From: an uncultured Ruminiclostridium sp.
GTDB lineage: Bacteria > Bacillota > Clostridia > Oscillospirales > Ruminococcaceae
Length of the DNA: 64,000 nucleotides
Direction of reading: 5' to 3'
Assembly (NCBI GenBank): GCA_947624435.1
Contig: CANQKE010000001.1
Location: forward strand, 1-64,000
Of the stretch, positions 58,408 to 64,000 are shown piece by piece. Every line of letters begins with the position of its first letter. Positions within the stretch are counted from its first letter, which is position 1. The notes beneath the pieces are model-generated. The model did not search any database and was not told the DNA's origin. It was given only the letters and a program-made list of their open reading frames with translations. Made by a program: the position numbers and the translations under genes.

Positions 58408-60255
58408 TTAAGGAATTGTCAGATAATAGTCCGGATTAAGCCGTTCGTTGCCGTACCGTACTTCAAAGTGGCAATGATTTCCGTAAGCGCGTCCGGTAGC
58501 GCCTACAGCCGCGATGCACTGACCTTGTACGACCTCTTGCCCCTCATATACGAATATCTCGCTGCAATGTCCGTAAAGCGTGGTGTAGCCGTCCGGGTGC
58601 AGAATAGTGACCATGTTGCCGTATCCGCCGTTATCAAATCCGGCGAAAGTGACTACACCGGTAGCACCGGCGTAAATGTCTGCGCCGTATGCGCCGCCTA
58701 TATCCACTCCGGTATGTCCCGAATAAGATTCCCAGCCGCCCCAGTAAGAGCCGCCCTGTACAGGCCATATATATTTCTTGTCAACTCCTACCGAATCGTC
58801 GGAATAATGCGACGACTGCGGCGGGAGAGTACCCTCGGATATTACTTCTGACACCGGCTTTTTCACAACTTCGGTATTGGTTATCGTGCGCTTTGTTTCC
58901 ACGCCGTTTACATAATATACTCTGGCGGTAACCTTGTTTGTGCCTTTTTCTCCTTTTTGGACTGTGGTCAAAACTCCTTCATAATGCTCGTCGTCATCGA
59001 CGTATTCGGTATCATAGGGAACCGACACCTCGTAAGTTTCCGTTCTGGCGATGCTCACCGACAGGAAAGGCACGCTCTGCTCAAGCAAAAGCTGTTTTCC
59101 GGCGCGCATGATATAATCTTCTTCGGTGATCTCCGGATTGTATTCCTCCAGCTTTGACATCGGGATATCCAATTTATCCGAGATAAGCGACGGAGAGTCG
59201 CCCTCCTCGACGGTATAATACGACGCCTGCTGCTTTTGCGAATTGAGCAGCTTGATTATATCGCTTTGAGGAATAATGCTTTCCTCTAAGAACAGTCCCG
59301 GCTCATAGGTTATTTCCTGCTCGAATGCCACCTGTTCGTCTTTGTTGTCGGTGCGATACGAGTCGAGTATACGCTCAAGCTCTTTTTCTATTTCGGTGTT
59401 TTCGGTGACCGCTCCGTAAAATTTTTTATCTATATATACGCCGAGCGCGTATTCAATGGTGGAATCCGACATTTCAAGCATCATGTTCGCCAGCTCAAAT
59501 TTGGTGACATACTGTTGATTGCCCAGCCGCTCAAGCGAGTATTCCGGCATGAAATCCACGTCTGTGGCAGCTCCGCCCGCGTATACTATACGTTCATTAG
59601 TTATCCTTTCGGCGTCGGCATATACCTGTTCGTTTTCGATATAGCCCATCATTTTGCCGTTTATAGACAGCTTTATCGCATAGCTTGTACCTGTTATGTA
59701 ATTTACGATATTAAACAGAAATACCAGCGCGATTATAGGCGCGGCATAATTGAAAGCCGTTACCAGCAGTCCGTGCTTGCCGAACAGCGCGTCCCTTATC
59801 ACCGCTCTTTTTATTCTTGCCGCCGCTCTGCGGTCGCGGTTTTCCTCAGCCTTTTTTATCTCGGCGCGGGATATGCGCAGCGTGCGTTTTGTCCTGATAA
59901 ACGGCGCCATTACAAATTTGAACAGCGCGGTGAATATCCTAACCATCGCGTCACGGAACAGCACCGTGTGTTTCCATAAAAATTTTCCCAGCGCGATCAT
60001 CCAGCTTACAGGTTTTGATAAAGTCGCGGTAAATATATAACAGATGTATTCTCCAAAAGAGGAGATCGCATTGTACATCCGATTTCTTAATGTTATACTG
60101 TTTTTTTCAGCCGATTCTTCCGGCGTTTTTTCCTGAGAAGAGGAGTCTGCAACAATATCCTCTTCCTGCTTAGCTGGCTTGTCCTCGAGCACTATCTCTT
60201 CTATATCGTCTTGTTCGGACATTTTTACGGTATCCGGCTGTTTAAGCTCGTTCAT
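58408..60255 (-). CDS. Membrane-anchored M23 peptidase with LysM-like and G5 domains
   Basis: 615 aa. An acidic, disordered cytosolic N-terminus, hydrophobic segments near 65-120, a membrane helix near 165-190, then an extracytoplasmic region with a LysM-like module (Y-Y-T-V-E-E-G-D near 340), a G5 domain (about 400-470) and a C-terminal M23/LytM peptidase with H-T-G-V-D near 522 and H-C-H-F-E near 590. Both zinc motifs are intact, so it is probably an active endopeptidase cutting cross-bridges. AAAGGAGAAAAG precedes the ATG. Three TGTWAC-N5 boxes adjoin its promoter. Confidence 0.9.
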   Translation of the reverse strand: MNELKQPDTVKMSEQDDIEEIVLEDKPAKQEEDIVADSSSQEKTPEESAEKNSITLRNRMYNAISSFGEYICYIFTATLSKPVSWMIALGKFLWKHTVLFRDAMVRIFTALFKFVMAPFIRTKRTLRISRAEIKKAEENRDRRAAARIKRAVIRDALFGKHGLLVTAFNYAAPIIALVFLFNIVNYITGTSYAIKLSINGKMMGYIENEQVYADAERITNERIVYAGGAATDVDFMPEYSLERLGNQQYVTKFELANMMLEMSDSTIEYALGVYIDKKFYGAVTENTEIEKELERILDSYRTDNKDEQVAFEQEITYEPGLFLEESIIPQSDIIKLLNSQKQQASYYTVEEGDSPSLISDKLDIPMSKLEEYNPEITEEDYIMRAGKQLLLEQSVPFLSVSIARTETYEVSVPYDTEYVDDDEHYEGVLTTVQKGEKGTNKVTARVYYVNGVETKRTITNTEVVKKPVSEVISEGTLPPQSSHYSDDSVGVDKKYIWPVQGGSYWGGWESYSGHTGVDIGGAYGADIYAGATGVVTFAGFDNGGYGNMVTILHPDGYTTLYGHCSEIFVYEGQEVVQGQCIAAVGATGRAYGNHCHFEVRYGNERLNPDYYLTIP

Positions 60256-60318
60256 GCTTTTCTCCTTTCTGTAGTTTTTGACAAGCAGAGAAGTCCGATT
60301 GACTTCTTTACTTTTTAT

Positions 60319-60380
60319 ATTATATCAAAACGGTAACAAAACTTCAAGGTTTTGTTACCGTTTTGTTACTATTTTGTAAC
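60319..60380 (-). promoter_or_regulatory. Promoter of the M23 gene with three WalR-like boxes
   Basis: On the minus strand TTGAAG (60347-60342), a 17-bp spacer and TATAAT (60324-60319). Just upstream, reading on the plus strand, TGTTAC (60353), TGTTAC (60364) and TGTAAC (60375) are 11 bp apart, each fitting the TGTWAH-N5-TGTWAH pattern of WalR (YycF). A further inverted copy (GTAACA, 60333-60338) lies in the spacer, so the -35 is in the loop of a 16-bp inverted repeat. Confidence 0.65.
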
Positions 60381-60438
60381 CTTTTCGGCTTATTTACCAT
60401 TTTTAATGTAAAGAACTTGTGCAAAAGCACAACGATTT

Positions 60439-61269
60439 TTAGCCAAAATAATACTTTTCGATACTGTCAGTCACGCCGCTGTATTCGGGAAATTCCTCCG
60501 AGATGCGCTTTTTGCATCTTTGACAGAACCTTTCCGCCTTGTCGGGATCGTCGCGCATCGCCTGTTTTGCGCCCCAGAGATGGGTAAAGCTGTCCTGCGG
60601 GAAAAACAGCCTGTCCTTGTCCATCAGCACGGTATAATCTATTCCGCATTTTTTAGCGAGCATAGGCAGCAGACGTTGTTCGGCAAATACCATATAAGTA
60701 AGCGGGTCGCCGGTATGAGCCGCAAGCCGCATGAACGCCGCCGCCTGCGAAGTGTAGTACAGCTTGAAATCCTCGTCTGGCATGTACAAAAAGGCGGTAT
60801 TGAGCGGCTTTACGTTAAAATCTATCCCGTCGGGGAATGTATATCCGTTCATTAAAAAATGCGACACGTCGGGATATATGTCCGGATTCAGCTCTTCCTC
60901 GTGAGCGGCGGTCATTATTGAAAGGTCAAGCTTTCGCCACACTATAAAATCCGTATCCAGCATGACGCAGGGAGCGGGGAAGTCTCTCAGCGCGAGCAGC
61001 TTTGCCCCCGCCCAGAACATCTGCGGGTCAACGCCTCCCGCGTCGGCGGCAAGGCTTCCCTCCAGCCTGTCCCATACCGAAACAATGCCGAGCTTTTCAA
61101 AAAGCCCGACGCCATGTTTATCCGTTATCATGGTTATGCTGCCGTTGTGTTTTCGCCATTCCAGCGCCGATAATACCGTGCAGTATGCCTCGGCACGGTC
61201 TATATGCGGCTCACCGAGAGGGTTTTTAGCGAAAAACGGCGCGGTCGAATATATATGAAAAGCGTTCAT
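60439..61269 (-). CDS. Glycosyltransferase-like protein with DxD motif
   Basis: 276 aa. A GT-A-like Rossmann start (M-N-A-F-H-I-Y-S-T-A-P) is followed by the D-x-D motif in V-M-L-D-T-D-F-I near 101-108 and a C-terminal region with F-F-P-Q-D-S-F-T-H-L-W. The layout resembles small retaining GT-A glycosyltransferases of poorly known families; donor and acceptor are unknown. Its start overlaps the stop of the Gly-Ser-aromatic repeat gene by ATGA, which makes that protein a candidate acceptor (inference). Confidence 0.65.
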   Translation of the reverse strand: MNAFHIYSTAPFFAKNPLGEPHIDRAEAYCTVLSALEWRKHNGSITMITDKHGVGLFEKLGIVSVWDRLEGSLAADAGGVDPQMFWAGAKLLALRDFPAPCVMLDTDFIVWRKLDLSIMTAAHEEELNPDIYPDVSHFLMNGYTFPDGIDFNVKPLNTAFLYMPDEDFKLYYTSQAAAFMRLAAHTGDPLTYMVFAEQRLLPMLAKKCGIDYTVLMDKDRLFFPQDSFTHLWGAKQAMRDDPDKAERFCQRCKKRISEEFPEYSGVTDSIEKYYFG

Positions 61270-61925
61270 ATTATATGTATACCGTAGCCGAATCTGTTAA
61301 GCGGCTCAGAAGTAAGATTTTTTATAATAGGAGCGGCGGGGCAGAACTTCCCGTCGATAAGAAAATCATCATACCTAAAACTGCCGAACACAAAGCTGCC
61401 GGCCGAAAATGTAAAACTGCCGAATCGGAAAGAGCCGAGATATTGCGCAAACGATCCGGAGAAGAACGAGCTCAGATATTTTGCAAACGAACCGGAGAAA
61501 AACGAGCCTAACTCATATTCAAGTTCATATTCGTGATAGCTGCCTTTGCGGAAACTTCCGACGTTGTAGCTGCCTAAATTGTAACTTCCGGTCTTATAGC
61601 TTCCGAAACTAAAGCTTCCGGATATGGAGCTAAGCCGATACGAGCTTTGACCTGCCTGGGATGGAGCGCTTGAAACAACGCCTTTATGGTAAACCGGCTT
61701 TATGTAATTGCCGGTAAAAATATCGTAAAGCATTTTATCGGGATTTTCTCCCGCGGGAATGCTTTTCAAAGCGTCAGCCTTTTCATGCTCGCCCAGATTT
61801 TCCAGCCAAGGTACAAGACTGCCTCCCAAAAAATATCCGCGGACGTCTGTGATATTGAAGTTGTCGGTTATTCCTTGCGCGTCACTGACCTTTACGCCGT
61901 TTATCCAAAGGCAGACGTTAGTCAT
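61266..61925 (-). CDS. Gly-Ser-aromatic pentad-repeat protein
   Basis: 219 aa. Residues 1-75 form a small domain (W-I-N-G-V, D-V-R-G-Y-F-L-G-G-S-L-V-P-W-L-E) like the short helical modules found at the N-terminus of various clostridial signalling proteins. Residues 95-186 contain at least 13 units G-S-[FY]-x-x, many exactly five residues apart, with two SS[FY] variants. The period recalls pentapeptide-repeat beta-helices (small residue at i-2, aromatic at i), but with G-S instead of A-D/N. No signal peptide. GGAGGGG in the end of the TtcA gene is its ribosome site. Function unknown. Confidence 0.7.
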   Translation of the reverse strand: MTNVCLWINGVKVSDAQGITDNFNITDVRGYFLGGSLVPWLENLGEHEKADALKSIPAGENPDKMLYDIFTGNYIKPVYHKGVVSSAPSQAGQSSYRLSSISGSFSFGSYKTGSYNLGSYNVGSFRKGSYHEYELEYELGSFFSGSFAKYLSSFFSGSFAQYLGSFRFGSFTFSAGSFVFGSFRYDDFLIDGKFCPAAPIIKNLTSEPLNRFGYGIHII

Positions 61926-61928
61926 TTG

Positions 61929-62684
61929 TTACCCCTCCTTTTTATAACCATCCGCTGCCCAACCGTCGGCAGCACTTTTGCACAGCGCGACAAACAGCCT
62001 ATGCTTAAAGCCGCGGTGTTCATGTTCTTTTGAAGATATGAATTCTTTTATATTTTGACGTTCGGTGTGCTTGTCAGCGGGGCAAGGGGAGGTCATAGGA
62101 ATTATGCCCTCGCGTTCGCACGCCGAAATTATACTCGTTTCAGGCGCTAGGATAAGCGGCCTTATTACGGTGATACTGTGTCCCTGTCTTATGCCGTCCG
62201 GTTTTATCTCAGTAACAGGGGAAAAGCAGCCGATACGTCCCTCGTTGAACAGGCACATCAGAAATGTTTCCACGACATCGTCGTTGTTGTGACCTAGCGC
62301 CAGCTTATTGCAGCCCAGCTCCTCGGCCGCGCCGTATAACGCTCCGCGCCTTAATGAGGCGCACAGCGAGCAGGGATTGCTTTCCTTGCGTATATCAAAT
62401 ACGATCTTTGCGATATCGGTGCTGATTATCCTGTATTCTATCCCGTACTTGTCACATAGCTTTTTCGCCGTATCAAAATTGCCCGGTATCCCGCCGAATT
62501 GCATATCTACAGACACGGCGGCAACCTCGTATTCTTTAGGATAAAACCGTTTCATCTCGCACAGAGCGGCCAGCATTATAAGGCTGTCCTTTCCTCCGGA
62601 AACGGCTGCCGCTATCTTATCGCCGGAATGTATCATGTCGTATTCCTGACATGCCTTACGCATAAAACCCAATATCTTCTGCAT
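61929..62684 (-). CDS. TtcA-like PP-loop ATP pyrophosphatase
   Basis: 251 aa. The PP-loop S-G-G-K-D-S is near 30-35, a C-x-x-C pair (N-P-C-S-L-C) near 104-107 and G-H-N-N-D-D near 131-136, as in TtcA, which makes 2-thiocytidine in tRNA using an Fe-S cluster; a third Cys (S-P-C near 200) is also there. Related enzymes thiolate other bases, so the exact target is uncertain. Located in a tight operon with the repeat protein. Confidence 0.85.
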   Translation of the reverse strand: MQKILGFMRKACQEYDMIHSGDKIAAAVSGGKDSLIMLAALCEMKRFYPKEYEVAAVSVDMQFGGIPGNFDTAKKLCDKYGIEYRIISTDIAKIVFDIRKESNPCSLCASLRRGALYGAAEELGCNKLALGHNNDDVVETFLMCLFNEGRIGCFSPVTEIKPDGIRQGHSITVIRPLILAPETSIISACEREGIIPMTSPCPADKHTERQNIKEFISSKEHEHRGFKHRLFVALCKSAADGWAADGYKKEG

Positions 62685-62685
62685 A

Positions 62686-62916
62686 TTATTTGTGCTTACC
62701 GAAGCGGAAGAAATTCTCGTGATATTTTATCGGTATGCCGAGTTTTTTCTGAAGCACCGTAGTAACAGCGTCAGATGCGATAAACAGAAGTATACATACT
62801 ATGCACAGCAGATAGAATATATCCAGCTTTGCGATAACTGCGGCAAGACCGAATACGGCGGCTGCGATTATTATAACGTATCTGGCTGTTTTCAATATTT
62901 CATAAGCAAGCCGCAT
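62686..62916 (-). CDS. Small membrane protein of unknown function
   Basis: 76 aa with two adjacent hydrophobic helices (about 13-32 and 35-55) and a basic C-terminus. It lies one base from each neighbour, between the FtsX-like permease and the TtcA-like gene, so it is part of that operon. Not recognised. Confidence 0.65.
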   Translation of the reverse strand: MRLAYEILKTARYVIIIAAAVFGLAAVIAKLDIFYLLCIVCILLFIASDAVTTVLQKKLGIPIKYHENFFRFGKHK

Positions 62917-62917
62917 A

Positions 62918-64000
62918 TCAATCCTCGCCTAACTTTAGAGCCTTGTTGATATTTATCTTCCTGATTATCGAACCCAGTATTGCAAATCCGCCGATAAGCA
63001 TTATTGCAATAAGCGCGTATATCTTTATATAGTCCGCCTGCATTGCCGCAACGCGGAAAGGAGGCATCTGCTCGCTTACGTCGTACATATTCTGGAACAG
63101 CGGTACAAACAAGTCGCTTACCACGCCGCCTATTATGAACGAGCAGGCGATAGACACGCCGGATACCAGCAGCTGCTCATAGCCGAGCATACCTATTATC
63201 TCGCGGAATGAAAGTCCCATCGCGCGCAGTATGCCGAATTGCAGCGTGCGCCCTCTTATCGAGAGTATCCAGTAGATCAAAAATCCTATTATCGTCATTA
63301 TCATGATTATGATGAAGTCCAGCGTCAGCGCGCCGTTCATTCCCTGGAGCGACGGATCGGTCTTTGCCTCTATCAGCTCCTGCGAGCTGTCGTTTATTTC
63401 CGCGATAGGAAGTCTTGATTCGGATATGCTGTCATACAGCGCCTGACTGGTAGCGCCTTCTTTCATCTTAAGCCATATCTCATACGGCTCCAGAATAGTG
63501 CGGGAACGCACATAGCCGTAATTCATCACCGCAAAATTGCACTCGTTGGGGTTAAGTCCCGGCCAGTAGTCGACTATCGCCATGACGGTAGCGTCAACGT
63601 TATCGTTCTTGCCCCAGCGCAGCGCCACCGTATCTCCGATAGCAAGATCGGCGTCCTCGGCAAGCCCGCTTGAGATGAGCACGCCGGAACGGCTTTCCAC
63701 CATTGCGTTGCAGTAGTTCCACCAGTGTATCGGCAGCAGGTCGTTTCTGAACCATGCGGTCTGTGCGAATTTATCCGGCTCTACCGCCATAAGCGTCAGG
63801 TTTTCCTTGTAATCCGAGCCGGAAAGCCTTACGGTGTCGTTTATCAGTACCTTTGTCGCTATTTCAACGCCCTCCAGCGCCTCGTAACGCTCAAAGTCGG
63901 TTTCTACATATTCCATACCCTCGGTATCCTCGGAATTAGAGGACAGCCAGTATTCCTTCAGCGTAACGTCCGCGCCGTTTTCATAATAGATACGGTCGCT
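62918..64000 (-). CDS. FtsX-like ABC transporter permease, C-terminal part (runs off the window)
   Basis: At least 360 aa; the frame is open to the window edge, so the 5' end is missing. An extracellular MacB-like loop (about the first 200 visible residues) is followed by the FtsX core: a helix with L-D-F-I-I-I-M-I-M-T-I, the cytosolic R-G-R-T-L-Q-F-G-I-L-R-A-M-G-L motif, and two more helices. Such permeases move lipids, peptides or lipoproteins with a separate ATPase, presumably encoded beyond the edge. Confidence 0.88.
   Translation of the reverse strand, partial: SDRIYYENGADVTLKEYWLSSNSEDTEGMEYVETDFERYEALEGVEIATKVLINDTVRLSGSDYKENLTLMAVEPDKFAQTAWFRNDLLPIHWWNYCNAMVESRSGVLISSGLAEDADLAIGDTVALRWGKNDNVDATVMAIVDYWPGLNPNECNFAVMNYGYVRSRTILEPYEIWLKMKEGATSQALYDSISESRLPIAEINDSSQELIEAKTDPSLQGMNGALTLDFIIIMIMTIIGFLIYWILSIRGRTLQFGILRAMGLSFREIIGMLGYEQLLVSGVSIACSFIIGGVVSDLFVPLFQNMYDVSEQMPPFRVAAMQADYIKIYALIAIMLIGGFAILGSIIRKININKALKLGED

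Overview
The window reads as a chromosomal segment of a spore-forming, anaerobic Clostridia bacterium, most likely an Oscillospiraceae/Ruminococcus-type gut or rumen organism (inference). Supporting signs are sporulation genes (spoIIE, spoIIR, a cwlD-type amidase), an orphan Rrf2 regulator, a GH94 cellobiose phosphorylase with an AraC regulator, a class III (G/K-type) phosphofructokinase, sigma-A promoters with 17-bp spacers and many strong intrinsic terminators. No prophage, CRISPR array or insertion sequence was found. No rRNA is present; two tRNA genes (Gly-GCC, Cys-GCA) open the window.

Layout. 1-9.1 kb: tRNAs, GNAT, pfkA (minus), then comF, xylB, transaldolase, glyA, a PRPP synthetase homologue and rarA (plus), i.e. 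pentose, one-carbon and nucleotide precursor metabolism. 9.0-11.3 kb: two half-length TauE/SafE genes, a structured RNA of about 180 nt, a DUF1292 gene, and a terminator-bounded, non-coding, heavily base-paired transcript of about 570 nt that I regard as a large ornate RNA (ROOL-like in size and lineage, unproven). 11.3-23.2 kb: marR-citrate synthase, then minus-strand housekeeping genes (rsmE-recG-fakA, Asp23, ispE-aminotransferase-Lrp-PHP phosphatase). 23.3-26.9 kb: a half-length condensation-like protein and a HAD-macrodomain-SirTM operon for reversible ADP-ribosylation. 26.9-32.3 kb: ABC-2 permease genes, one fused to a lipoprotein-like domain, with a separate lipoprotein. 32.6-45.9 kb: a hairpin cluster, Rrf2, a tandem pair of membrane-anchored paralogues, cwlD, radA, rsmA, spoIIE, an Mrp ATPase, an alpha/beta hydrolase, nadE and spoIIR. 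45.9-51.5 kb: a LytTR response regulator, a soluble GHKL kinase and two ABC exporter half-transporters. 51.5-64 kb: secreted or surface enzymes (Amidase_6, GH25, M23), cellobiose phosphorylase, and an operon of an FtsX-like permease, a small membrane protein, a TtcA-like PP-loop enzyme, a Gly-Ser-aromatic pentad-repeat protein and a DxD glycosyltransferase-like protein.

The most unusual things are: (1) a dispersed, structured leader repeat present five times, always ending at the start codon of an unrelated gene and carrying its Shine-Dalgarno; (2) the large non-coding RNA at 10.6-11.2 kb; (3) the GS[FY]xx repeat protein co-transcribed with a PP-loop enzyme and a glycosyltransferase-like protein; (4) several readable control regions: three TGTWAC-N5 boxes at an M23 peptidase promoter, a 21-bp-spaced spoIIE promoter, LytTR-type direct repeats before the exporter genes, a 26-bp palindrome before marR and a long paired leader before cellobiose phosphorylase. 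All family names come from reading motifs by eye; no database search was run.
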